The notes beneath the pieces were generated by a model that was not told the origin of the DNA, did no database searches, and saw only the letters and a program-made list of their open reading frames with translations. A stretch of DNA of 8,760 nucleotides, taken from the NCBI GenBank assembly GCA_023418705.1, contig JAEZYZ010000043.1:1-8760 (forward strand), read 5' to 3'. The position numbers and the translations under genes were made by a program. Below are positions 1 through 6,858 of this stretch, piece after piece; position 1 is the first letter of the stretch; each line of letters starts with the position of its first letter. The DNA is from Pseudomonadota bacterium (GTDB lineage Bacteria; Myxococcota_A; Polyangia; Polyangiales; Polyangiaceae).

Positions 1-2052
1 GATGAGCCGGGGCAAACGGCTCCGGAGGCTCCGGAGGCCGAGGCCCCCCCACCCGCCACGTCGCCGGAGCCCGAACGCACGCTGCCGCCGCCGGCGCCGC
101 CAGCGGCCGAAGCGCCACCTCCCGAGCAGCCCGGGTTCAGCCCCATGCCGACCTGGCCCGAGCCGAACGCGGACGCCGAGGCGCTGAAGCAGCAAGGCAC
201 CCAGCGCGCCACGACGACCGAGGGCGCGGCCGCCGAGCAGGACCCCAACCGCATCTTCGCCGAGGACTGGTGGAACGAGGCCCGCCCGATCTTCGAGATC
301 CACGGCTATTATCGGCTGCGCGCCGAGCTCTTCCACAACTTCTCGCTCGGGCGCATCAACTCGCCGTCGGAGGCGCTCTGGCCGATGCCGGCCGACAACC
401 GCTACGTGGGCAGCGGCGGGCCCTTTGGCCCTGCCTTGTGCACCGGCGAAGAGAGCGGCGAGGGCGGTCCGACGGAGCCGAACAACTCGCGCAGCTTCCC
501 CTGCAAGAACAAGACGCAGGCGGGGGCAAACATGCGGTTTCGGCTCAACCCGGAGCTGCACATCTCGGACAACCTGCGCGTCCTGAGCCAGGTCGATCTG
601 CTCGACAACCTCGTGCTCGGGTCCACCCCAGGGGGGTACGCCAACACTCCCGGGGCGGACGGCTTCTACGAGGTGGCGGCCCGCTCGGGCTACACGCCGC
701 TCGGAGCGCTGGACGACACCCAGGTGCCGCCCAGCGCCGGCATCAACGGCTTCCGGGACAGTATCGTCGTCAAGCGGGTCTGGGCGGAGTACGAGACGCC
801 CGTCGGTGAGCTGCGCTTCGGCCGCATGCCGCACCACTGGGGTCTCGGGATGATCCACAACTCCGGTGACGCCTACGACGACGACTACCAATCGACCATC
901 GATCGCATCCAGTTCATCACGGGCGTGCGCCCGCTCGAGCTGTATGCCGCCGGTTCCTGGGATTTCCCGAACGAAGGCGTGATCGGGGATTCGCTGACCG
1001 TGCCCGGTCTTCAGCCGTACGATCTGGCCCAGCTCGACGACGTGAGCCAGTGGTCGCTCGCGGTCTTCCGGCGCAAGGACCCGGAGCTGCAGCGCTTCGC
1101 GCTCGCTCAAGGGGAGCTCGTCGTCAACGGCGGCGCCTACGTCATCTACCGCAAGCAGCTGCTCGCCAACGACGGCAGCGGCGCCTGCGCCGAGGGTGCG
1201 GCAGCGATCGGTTGTCCCGGTCTGGGGCTGCCCGCCGGCGACGAGGCCGATTTGGCGTACGTCCGCCGCGACGCGGATATCTGGATCCCGGACATCTGGC
1301 TGCAGGTGCTCTACCGCAAGTTCCGCTTCGAGCTGGAGCTCGCCACCATTCAGGGCAGCATCGAGAACACGTCCAACGTCCCGGGGGATTCGAACTTCAT
1401 CAACCCCGGCAGCGGTGACGACGGGTGGCGTATCGCCCGCTGGGGCCTGGCGACCGAGATCGAGCAAAAGCTGATCGAGGACCGCCTGCGCCTGCAGTTC
1501 AACTTCGGCTGGTCGTCGGGCGATCCCGACGTGAACGCACCGGCCGGCGGCGGCGGGCTCATCCCCGGAAACAACGGGCTGCAACCGCAGCTCGGCGACC
1601 GCACGTTCTCGACCTTCAGCTTCCACCCCTCGTACCGCGTGGATCTGATCCTGAACCGCAACATCCTGCAGCGGATCCAGGGGGTTTATTACTTCCGGCC
1701 GGGTGTCGAATACGATTTCGTCCGCAAGCCCAACGGGCAGCGCTTCGGGGGCGGCTTCGCCGGCATCTGGACGCGGGCGAGCGAGTTCGTCCAAACCCCC
1801 GGCCATGAGCGCGATCTCGGCGTCGAGCTCAACGCCACGCTGTTTTTCCAGTCGAAGGACGGCTCGCTCAACGATCAGAGCAGCCGCTACGGCGGCTTCT
1901 ACACCATGCTGCAATATGGCGTGCTCTTCCCCCTGGGCGGGCTCGGCTACCAGGACCTGGAAGCGCAGCAGCTGCAGGAAGAGATCGGCCGCGGCGCGGC
2001 CGACACCAGCGCGGCCCAGACCCTGCGCTGGTATTTGGGCGTATTTTTCTGA
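1..2052 (+). CDS. TIGR04551-like outer-membrane beta-barrel protein, 5' partial
   Basis: Visible fragment of 683 residues; no stop lies in frame back to base 1, so the start and signal peptide are outside the window. The ATG at 145 is internal: residues 1-48 before it form a Pro/Glu/Ala-rich stretch in the same frame, best read as a periplasmic linker. From about residue 100 the chain alternates in short amphipathic strands rich in aromatics, Gly and Asn/Asp, as in an outer-membrane barrel, and it ends in LRWYLGVFF with the terminal aromatic typical of barrels. Segments GYYRLRAELFHNF (from residue 102), NMRFRLNPELHIS, DLLDNLVLGSTP and LRFGRMPHHWGLGM (271-284) match my memory of TIGR04551, a family essentially confined to myxobacteria. 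Four cysteines (147, 168, 396, 405) fall in Gly/Asn-rich loop-like segments and could form two disulfides. Function unknown; porin-like transport is possible. Family call fairly sure, role not. Confidence 0.78.
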   Translation, partial: DEPGQTAPEAPEAEAPPPATSPEPERTLPPPAPPAAEAPPPEQPGFSPMPTWPEPNADAEALKQQGTQRATTTEGAAAEQDPNRIFAEDWWNEARPIFEIHGYYRLRAELFHNFSLGRINSPSEALWPMPADNRYVGSGGPFGPALCTGEESGEGGPTEPNNSRSFPCKNKTQAGANMRFRLNPELHISDNLRVLSQVDLLDNLVLGSTPGGYANTPGADGFYEVAARSGYTPLGALDDTQVPPSAGINGFRDSIVVKRVWAEYETPVGELRFGRMPHHWGLGMIHNSGDAYDDDYQSTIDRIQFITGVRPLELYAAGSWDFPNEGVIGDSLTVPGLQPYDLAQLDDVSQWSLAVFRRKDPELQRFALAQGELVVNGGAYVIYRKQLLANDGSGACAEGAAAIGCPGLGLPAGDEADLAYVRRDADIWIPDIWLQVLYRKFRFELELATIQGSIENTSNVPGDSNFINPGSGDDGWRIARWGLATEIEQKLIEDRLRLQFNFGWSSGDPDVNAPAGGGGLIPGNNGLQPQLGDRTFSTFSFHPSYRVDLILNRNILQRIQGVYYFRPGVEYDFVRKPNGQRFGGGFAGIWTRASEFVQTPGHERDLGVELNATLFFQSKDGSLNDQSSRYGGFYTMLQYGVLFPLGGLGYQDLEAQQLQEEIGRGAADTSAAQTLRWYLGVFF

Positions 2053-2063
2053 TCCGCGAGCGG

Positions 2064-2092
2064 GCGACCCCACGCCGCGCCAAGCGGGTCGC
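2064..2092 (+). terminator. Possible weak hairpin after the TIGR04551-like gene
   Basis: Arms gcgaccc (2064-2070) and gggtcgc (2086-2092) are perfectly complementary over 7 bp around a 15-base loop, 11 bases after the TGA. No T-run follows, so it is not a classical intrinsic terminator. It may slow or end transcription, or the downstream cluster may be read through. Seven base pairs in such GC-rich DNA can arise by chance. Confidence 0.25.
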
Positions 2093-2104
2093 AGGGCAGG
2101 CGAT

Positions 2105-2119
2105 CCAGTACTAAACTGG
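2105..2119 (+). promoter_or_regulatory. Small inverted repeat just upstream of the lipoprotein start
   Basis: The sequence ccagt-actaa-actgg is a 5-bp perfect inverted repeat with a 5-base loop, ending 7 bases before the ATG at 2127. Its loop is A-rich, unlike its surroundings. It could be a small operator half-site pair or an mRNA hairpin sitting over the ribosome-binding region (the only Shine-Dalgarno-like stretch, GGGCGAG at 2118-2124, overlaps it). No convincing -35/-10 promoter was recognised in the 74-base gap. Confidence 0.25.
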
Positions 2120-2126
2120 GCGAGCG

Positions 2127-3041
2127 ATGCGGCGTGCCCTACTCGCAGCGGTGCTCGGTCTGGCGCTCTTGCCCCTCTCGTGCGGCGATGACGCGGTCGA
2201 TGGACCGCCGAGCCCCGGCGGTGCGGGCGCAGCGGCAGGCGCGGCCGGGTCGACGGGCGGCGCAGCGGGGACGCCCGGGGGCCCGGAGTGCCCGCCGCCC
2301 GGCTATGCGACCGACCCGCCGCAGCAGCTGGTCGCCTCGGTGCAGGCGACGCTGGTGGACGAACAGGGCGCGGCGGTCGCGGAGGTTCCGGTGCAGGTGT
2401 GCGGCCTCGACCTTTGCTTGATCGACGAGACGAGCGCCAGCGGCGGCGTCTTCGTGGAAGCGGACGCCTCGATCCAGCAGCCGGCCCTCAAGGTGGGCGA
2501 CGGGATCGTCTTTGCGAAGTACGCGCTGCCGCTACCCGCTGAGACGACCGTTCACGATCTCGGGACGGTCCCCGCCATTCGGCTGCCGGCCGCGGGCGAG
2601 GCGGGCACGCTCGAGGCCGGGGCCAGCGTCGCTTCGGGGGGCGTCACGCTCGAGCTCGCCAGCGAGCTGGCGCTGTTCGTCGATCCCCTCGACTACCCCG
2701 AACAGGAAAGGGGCTTTCGGGCGGTGGAGGTCTCGCCCGAGCGACTGCCCTGGCTCGTCGACGAGGCGCTCGGCCCCCAGGCGCTGTTCGCGCTGTCACC
2801 AGCGGGCGCCACCCTGTGTCCGGCCGGGGCGCTCAGCGTCCCCAACACGCTGAACCTGGAGCCCGGTGCCGAGGTCGAGTTCTATTTGCACGGGGTCCGC
2901 ATCGAAGAGGAGTTTGCCCCGTACGCCGGCTGGGCAAAGGTCAGCGACGGCGAGGTGACCGCCGATGGCGCGCAGATCGTGACCGCTGCCGATGGCGGTC
3001 TGCCCGAGCTCGGGCTGCTGGCCGTTCGCCCCAAGGAGTGA
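2127..3041 (+). CDS. Secreted lipoprotein with Gly/Ala linker and Ig-like regulatory fold
   Basis: 304 residues. The N-terminus MRRALLAAVLGLALLPLSC is a lipoprotein signal peptide: RR n-region, hydrophobic core, lipobox L-P-L-S-C with the lipidated Cys at 19. Residues 31-52 form a Gly/Ala/Ser/Thr tether common in myxobacterial lipoproteins. From about 68 the segment VASVQATLVDEQGAAVAEVPVQVCG, then a Gly-rich turn and a second strand set, resembles a carboxypeptidase-regulatory-like (Ig-fold, transthyretin-like) domain; the rest (about 160-304) is beta-rich and unrecognised. Mature cysteines besides Cys19 are C55, C92, C97 (spaced CGLDLC) and C231. The start is fixed by an in-frame TAA at 2112. 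It opens the cluster with the TlpA-like and barrel genes; the next start is one base past its TGA. Function unknown; a surface or periplasmic accessory to the barrel is an inference. Confidence 0.8.
   Translation: MRRALLAAVLGLALLPLSCGDDAVDGPPSPGGAGAAAGAAGSTGGAAGTPGGPECPPPGYATDPPQQLVASVQATLVDEQGAAVAEVPVQVCGLDLCLIDETSASGGVFVEADASIQQPALKVGDGIVFAKYALPLPAETTVHDLGTVPAIRLPAAGEAGTLEAGASVASGGVTLELASELALFVDPLDYPEQERGFRAVEVSPERLPWLVDEALGPQALFALSPAGATLCPAGALSVPNTLNLEPGAEVEFYLHGVRIEEEFAPYAGWAKVSDGEVTADGAQIVTAADGGLPELGLLAVRPKE
3033..3038 (+). promoter_or_regulatory. Ribosome-binding site deciding the GTG start at 3043
   Basis: AAGGAG is a strong Shine-Dalgarno sequence embedded in the last codons of the lipoprotein gene, with 4 bases between it and the GTG at 3043. 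It supports that GTG over the in-frame ATG at 2992, which lies 50 bases inside the upstream gene and would put 17 polar and Cys-containing residues before the signal peptide. Confidence 0.6.
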
Positions 3042-3042
3042 C

Positions 3043-3732
3043 GTGGGCTCGCCGCTCGAGACCGCTTTTTTGCGCCCCTTCGTCGCCGCCGCTCGCGCGC
3101 GTTGGCTGCCGCTTGCGCTGCCGCTCACCCTGGCGTGTGGATCGGGGACGCCGGACATTCCCGAGGAGCTGCTGGCGACCGAGCCGACCGCGAGCCCCAG
3201 CACCTACCCGCCGGGCCCTTATTTGAGCGAGGTGGGCTCGACGCTGGAAAACTTCTCCTTCAGCGGCTGGCGTGATCCGGTGGCCGCCGGGTTCGATCCC
3301 TCCGCGCTCGAGGTCATCCGCATGAGCGATTTCTACGATCCGGCGGGCGCGCGGGGGCTCGAGCTCTTGCTCGTCAACACCGCGGCCATTTGGTGCCAGG
3401 CGTGCCGGGTCGAGCACCGCACGCTGCCAGAACGGCGCGCGGAGCTTCGGGCCCGCGGCTTCGAGGTGCTGAGCGGGCTGTTTCAAGACGCGAGCGCCGA
3501 CCCGGCGGACATCCAGGATTTACAGACCTGGGTCGAGCAGTTTGAAATAGACTTCCCCATGGTGCTCGACCCGGAGTTTCAGCTCGGCAAATACGGATCG
3601 GCGGAAGCGGCCCCCATCAACCTCTTGGTGGACGTGCGCAGCATGCGGATCATCGAGCGCTTCGTGGGTGATCAAGAAGCCGTGATGTGGCCCCTCATCG
3701 AGTCGGAGCTCGAGCGCCGCTCCGCACCATGA
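3043..3732 (+). CDS. TlpA-like thioredoxin-fold lipoprotein
   Basis: 229 residues from GTG. The hydrophobic run WLPLALPLTLAC is a lipoprotein signal with lipobox L-T-L-A-C and lipidated Cys at 32. An in-frame TTG at 3070 would give a shorter 23-residue signal through the Cys and is a second choice. After a Ser/Thr/Pro tether the thioredoxin-like domain spans about 65-225: VGSTLENFSFSGW, then strand LELLLVNTAAIWC, active site W117-C118-Q-A-C121 followed by RVEH, and the cis-Pro loop A190-P191-I192 before strand NLLVDV. This arrangement matches the AhpC/TSA-TlpA superfamily, which reduces disulfides or peroxides in the periplasm; both active-site cysteines are kept, so redox activity is expected. 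It sits between a lipoprotein and a barrel gene and ends in ATGA shared with the barrel start. Its substrate is unknown. One TTA codon (3520-3522) is rare here. Confidence 0.85.
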   Translation: MGSPLETAFLRPFVAAARARWLPLALPLTLACGSGTPDIPEELLATEPTASPSTYPPGPYLSEVGSTLENFSFSGWRDPVAAGFDPSALEVIRMSDFYDPAGARGLELLLVNTAAIWCQACRVEHRTLPERRAELRARGFEVLSGLFQDASADPADIQDLQTWVEQFEIDFPMVLDPEFQLGKYGSAEAAPINLLVDVRSMRIIERFVGDQEAVMWPLIESELERRSAP

Positions 3733-5615
3733 AGCGCCGCGGCCAGGTGGTGCTGCTGCCGCTCGCCGCCTGCACCTTGACCACCAGCGCCAGCGGCCTC
3801 GAACCGCTGCACGTCGCCGGCGAGCCGGTGCGCATCGAGATCACCGAGGCGGCCAGTCTGCTGGTCAACGGCGACAACCGCGATAGCCGACCCAACCAGG
3901 TCTCGTCGCTCGCGAACGACGACTGGACGATGTTCTACAATCGCCTGAACCTGCAGGCGAGCTCGGGCCGGTGGCAGCTCTCGCTGCGCATCGACAGCGC
4001 GTGGTTCCCGGCGTCGCCGGATCCGACCGCCATCGGGCTCGAGCTGGTCGAGACGCGCCCGCGGCCGCTGCCGCCCGGCGCGGAGGAAGATCCCGCGTAC
4101 TTCCGCGCCAAGGTCAAGGAGGCAGGCACCGAGCTGTCGAACCGCTACATCGACTGGACCTACCCCGCCAAGTACAGCCTCGGCTACATCACCCCCGAGC
4201 TCGAGGTCACCGTCGGCGACGTGTACGCGCAGCTCGGGCGAGGGCTGGTGCTCAGCGTGCGCAAGTACGATGAGCTGTCGAGTGACACCACGGTGCGCGG
4301 GGGCCGCGTCACCGCGCGCTTCGGCGGCGGTCCCGGGCGGCTGAAGGTGACCGCGCTCGGCGGCACGATGAACCCGCTGCGCATCGACGAGGCCAGCGGC
4401 CGGTACCTCAGCGTCGACGACGGCGTCACCAGCGGCGTCGCCGCGCTGACCGAGGCGGGCATGCCGCGGCCAGCGGCCGGTGATGACCGGGCGATCGAGC
4501 TCGGCTACCTCGCGCCAGCGACCCCGACGTACGCGCCCGATCGGCTCGCGGCGGCGCAGCTCGAGGGCACGGCCCGCGGCTTGAAGCTCGGGACGCAGGC
4601 GTCGCTGCTCGACCGTCAGCCGGCGCTGAGCCCCGATCTGGTGCGTTCCTCCCACCGCATCGTGACCGCGAGCCAGTCGCTCGAGCTTGCCGATCTCGCT
4701 CGGCACGGCAACGTCTACGCCGAGGCTGCCGTGCAGCGGCTCGCGGTGACCGGCGCCGACGACGTGACCGGTCACGCGCTGTACGGCAGCGCCACCTTGA
4801 TCGCCGATCCGGTCTCGGTCGTCGCCGAAGCCAAGCACTACCGCTCCTTCTTTCCCCTTTTGGCCAACGTCGACGTGTCGCGCGCGCGCGAATTTTCGAT
4901 CGTTCAGTACAGCGCTCCGCCGACGACGGAGGCGTTCTGGGTCGACACGGAGTTCGAGGGCTTCAACACCTGCGTCAGCGGCGGGCGCGCGCGCGCCAAC
5001 CTGCAGCTGAAGCGGCAGGTGTCGGTGTTCGCCTGGGCCGGGCGCTACCACACCTGGGCGGAGCTCGCGCCGAACCCGACCTGCGAAACGCGCGACGAGC
5101 TGCTGAACCGGGTTTGGGATCTGGCGCTCGGGACCGAGCTCGGATTTCAGAACCGACGCTCGCGGGCCGCCCTGACGGTGGGCGCGCGCAGCGACGACAG
5201 CGCCGAGCCGTTCGCCACGAGCTTTGGGCCGAGCACGGTCTACTATCGCGAGAACTACGCCCGCTACGACGTCATCGCGTGGCTCGGGGGGCCGTTCTCA
5301 TTGCAGCTTCAAGGCTGGCATCGCCGTCGCTACCAAGCCCTGGGTCGCGCCGACGATCCCTGGTTCGAAGGTTTTCACCTGACCGGGCTCGAGTGGTCCC
5401 CGCATCTGTCATTGGCGTTCGGCGCCGAGTACGACACCAACCCCCAGACCCCGGACACCTACTTCAACGCTCAGGTGGTGGTCCGGCCAACCACGGCGAC
5501 GAGCATCGCGCTGTTCGCCGGGCAGCGCCGGGGGACGTTGCGGTGCGTGGGGGGCGTGTGCCGGGTGTTTCCCGCCTTCGAGGGGGCGCGGCTCGATCTG
5601 ACCGCGCGTTTCTAG
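3729..5615 (+). CDS. Predicted outer-membrane beta-barrel protein, unknown function
   Basis: 628 residues from ATG 3729, which overlaps the previous stop (ATGA). The in-frame ATG at 3687 would add 14 Arg-rich residues ahead of the signal peptide and is rejected. MKRRGQVVLLPLAACTLTTSASG is an export signal. It could be cleaved by signal peptidase I near SAS-G, or as a lipoprotein at L-A-A-C15; the first fits a barrel better. The body is alternating polar/hydrophobic strands with Tyr/Trp girdle residues and ends in RLDLTARF, a barrel-type terminal Phe. NGDNRDSRPNQ near residue 50, the paired strands YSLGYITPELEVTVGDVYAQLGRGLVLSV and the overall layout recall DUF6029-type barrels, a weak resemblance. 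Mature cysteines are C415, C452, C606 and C611 (CVGGVC), allowing two disulfides. No ribosome-binding site is clear, consistent with translational coupling to the TlpA-like gene. Confidence 0.75.
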   Translation: MKRRGQVVLLPLAACTLTTSASGLEPLHVAGEPVRIEITEAASLLVNGDNRDSRPNQVSSLANDDWTMFYNRLNLQASSGRWQLSLRIDSAWFPASPDPTAIGLELVETRPRPLPPGAEEDPAYFRAKVKEAGTELSNRYIDWTYPAKYSLGYITPELEVTVGDVYAQLGRGLVLSVRKYDELSSDTTVRGGRVTARFGGGPGRLKVTALGGTMNPLRIDEASGRYLSVDDGVTSGVAALTEAGMPRPAAGDDRAIELGYLAPATPTYAPDRLAAAQLEGTARGLKLGTQASLLDRQPALSPDLVRSSHRIVTASQSLELADLARHGNVYAEAAVQRLAVTGADDVTGHALYGSATLIADPVSVVAEAKHYRSFFPLLANVDVSRAREFSIVQYSAPPTTEAFWVDTEFEGFNTCVSGGRARANLQLKRQVSVFAWAGRYHTWAELAPNPTCETRDELLNRVWDLALGTELGFQNRRSRAALTVGARSDDSAEPFATSFGPSTVYYRENYARYDVIAWLGGPFSLQLQGWHRRRYQALGRADDPWFEGFHLTGLEWSPHLSLAFGAEYDTNPQTPDTYFNAQVVVRPTTATSIALFAGQRRGTLRCVGGVCRVFPAFEGARLDLTARF

Positions 5616-5661
5616 CCGCAGCTTTCGGGCTCGCCTCGACGCCCCGCCTCCCTCCCTCGGC

Positions 5662-5691
5662 CCTCCGCACGGGCTACGCGGCCGGCGGAGG
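5662..5691 (+). terminator. Possible hairpin terminating the envelope cluster
   Basis: Arms cctccgc (5662-5668) and gcggagg (5685-5691) are perfectly complementary over 7 bp with a 16-base loop, about 45 bases after the barrel stop. There is no T-run, so the assignment as a terminator is weak. The rest of the 124-base gap (5616-5739) shows no recognised promoter or gene. Confidence 0.3.
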
Positions 5692-5739
5692 CAGCTTGCT
5701 TCCGGTCCGGTGGCGTCTCATGTACGGGGCTCGGCTGCC

Positions 5740-6726
5740 ATGGTTCCGCTATCCGTCCTCGATCTCGCGCCGGTCCTCGAAGGATCGGACGAGCGCGCGT
5801 CCTTTCGCAACACGCTCGATCTGGCTCGCCACGCCGAGCGCTGGGGCTATCGCCGGTTCTGGCTGGCCGAGCACCACAGCATGCCGGGGATCGCCAGCGC
5901 CGCCACCGCCGTCTTGATCGGGCACGTCGCCGGCAACACCTCGACGATTCGGGTTGGAGCCGGTGGGATCATGCTGCCCAACCACGCGCCGCTGGTGATC
6001 GCGGAGCAGTTCGGGACGCTCGAGGCGCTGTATCCCGGCCGCATCGATCTCGGTCTGGGGCGCGCCCCCGGCTCCGATCAGGCGACGGCGATGGCGCTGC
6101 GCCGCCGCCTGATCTCCGATCCGGACGAGTTCCCGCGCGACGTCGCCGAGCTGATGGCCTACTTCCAGCCGTCGGAGCCGGGACAACGGGTGCGCGCCGT
6201 CCCCGGTGAAGGGCTGAACGTGCCCATTTGGATCTTGGGCTCGAGCTTGTTCGGCGCTCAGGTCGCCGCCGCGTTCGGGCTCCCGTATGCGTTCGCCTCG
6301 CACTTCGCCCCGGGCCAGATGATGGACGCCCTCGAGCTGTATCGCACCAAGTTCCGGCCTTCGGAGCAGCTGAGGCGGCCGCACGTCATGCTCGGCTTCA
6401 ACGTCTTCGCGGCCGAGACGGACGCCGAGGCGCAGCTGCTCGCGACGTCCTTGCAGCAAGCCTTCGTCGAGCTCCGGCGGGGCGCCCCTTCCCGCTTGAA
6501 GCCGCCCGTCGCCGGGTACCTCGAGCGCTTGTCGGCGCTCGACCGCGTGGCGATCGAGCAAGTGTTGAGCTGCTCCGCCATCGGCGCGCCGGACACCGTG
6601 CGGAGCAAGCTGCGAGCGTTCGTCGAGCGCACGGGCGCCGACGAGCTGATCGTCGTCTCGCAGATCTTCGACCCCGCCGCCCGCCTGCGCTCGTACGAGA
6701 TCACCGCGGAGCTGAGCCAGGCCTGA
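5740..6726 (+). CDS. LLM-class flavin-dependent oxidoreductase, MsnO8/group 1 type
   Basis: 328 residues from ATG 5740, the usual length for the family (about 320-340). MVPLSVLDLAPV aligns with the conserved N-terminus (x-L-S-V-L-D-x-x-P-V), so this ATG is preferred to the in-frame GTG at 5710. Family hallmarks follow in order: ERWGYRRFWLAEHHSM (33-48), ASAATAVLIGHVA, IRVGAGGIMLPNHAPL (70-85), the stretch from IAEQF to PGRIDLGLGRAPGSD (87-113), PIWILGSS, and the C-terminal GAPDTVRSKLRAF...GADELIV with RLRSYEI. Members are TIM-barrel, FMN-dependent monooxygenases or reductases related to bacterial luciferase; E. coli YhbW belongs to the same group. They act in the cytoplasm with reduced flavin; the substrate here cannot be told. 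It stands alone, convergent with the gene to its right, and its ribosome-binding site is weak (ACGGGG at 5724-5729). Confidence 0.93.
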   Translation: MVPLSVLDLAPVLEGSDERASFRNTLDLARHAERWGYRRFWLAEHHSMPGIASAATAVLIGHVAGNTSTIRVGAGGIMLPNHAPLVIAEQFGTLEALYPGRIDLGLGRAPGSDQATAMALRRRLISDPDEFPRDVAELMAYFQPSEPGQRVRAVPGEGLNVPIWILGSSLFGAQVAAAFGLPYAFASHFAPGQMMDALELYRTKFRPSEQLRRPHVMLGFNVFAAETDAEAQLLATSLQQAFVELRRGAPSRLKPPVAGYLERLSALDRVAIEQVLSCSAIGAPDTVRSKLRAFVERTGADELIVVSQIFDPAARLRSYEITAELSQA

Positions 6727-6728
6727 TC

Positions 6729-6745
6729 GGGAGCGACGCGCTCCT
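6729..6745 (+). terminator. Hairpin directly after the oxidoreductase stop
   Basis: GGAGCG-acg-CGCTCC gives a 6-bp perfect stem (7 with a closing G-U pair) with a 3-base loop, beginning 3 bases after the TGA. A six-T run (6760-6765) lies 14 bases further on, farther than in a canonical intrinsic terminator. The right arm can also pair with the following GAGCG (6747-6751), so two alternative hairpins exclude each other. A terminator or 3'-end processing role for the oxidoreductase mRNA is plausible. Confidence 0.4.
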
Positions 6746-6794
6746 AGAGCGACAAACGGTTTTTTGCGCAAGCCGTCGTCGCGGAGGAGGCGAT

Positions 6795-6858
6795 CTAGAG
6801 CCCCGATCCGCGAGCAGAGCTGAGGGGCTCTCGGCTGGCCAACGGATCGGTGCTCTAG
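6795..6858. repeat. Long imperfect inverted repeat in the convergent gap
   Basis: The arm ctagagccccgatccg (6795-6810) is the reverse complement of cggatcggtgctctag (6843-6858) at 15 of 16 positions, with a 32-base spacer. The right arm includes the TAG stop of the minus-strand gene (6857-6855). Inside lie alternative shorter pairings: AGAGCCCC (6797-6804) with GGGGCTCT (6824-6831), and AGAGC (6816-6820) with GCTCT (6827-6831). The symmetrical position between two convergent genes suggests a bidirectional transcription stop, though neither side has a T-run. A REP-like or decayed mobile repeat is the alternative. Confidence 0.6.

Noticed and set aside
608..650. G- and C-rich run near 618-638 as a possible quadruplex or slippage site
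   Set aside because: It does not have four spaced G-tracts, and the coding frame through it is intact and matches the expected family motif.
2992..3042. ATG at 2992 as start of the TlpA-like protein
   Set aside because: It lies within the lipoprotein gene and adds polar residues before the signal peptide; GTG 3043 has a strong AAGGAG and gives a proper lipoprotein signal.
3672..5051. A 459-residue open frame on the - strand opposite the TlpA-like and barrel genes
   Set aside because: Arg/Ala/Val/Asp-rich low-complexity composition, no domain, and fully opposed to coding frames with clear signal peptides and tight gene coupling.
5696..5723. A TTGCTT / TCATGT pair 16 bases apart upstream of the oxidoreductase as a possible sigma-70 promoter
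   Set aside because: Both hexamers are poor matches to the consensus, and myxobacterial promoters are too variable to call from this.
5749..6771. A 340-residue open frame on the - strand opposite the oxidoreductase
   Set aside because: The + strand frame has unmistakable LLM-family motifs over its whole length; the antisense frame has none.
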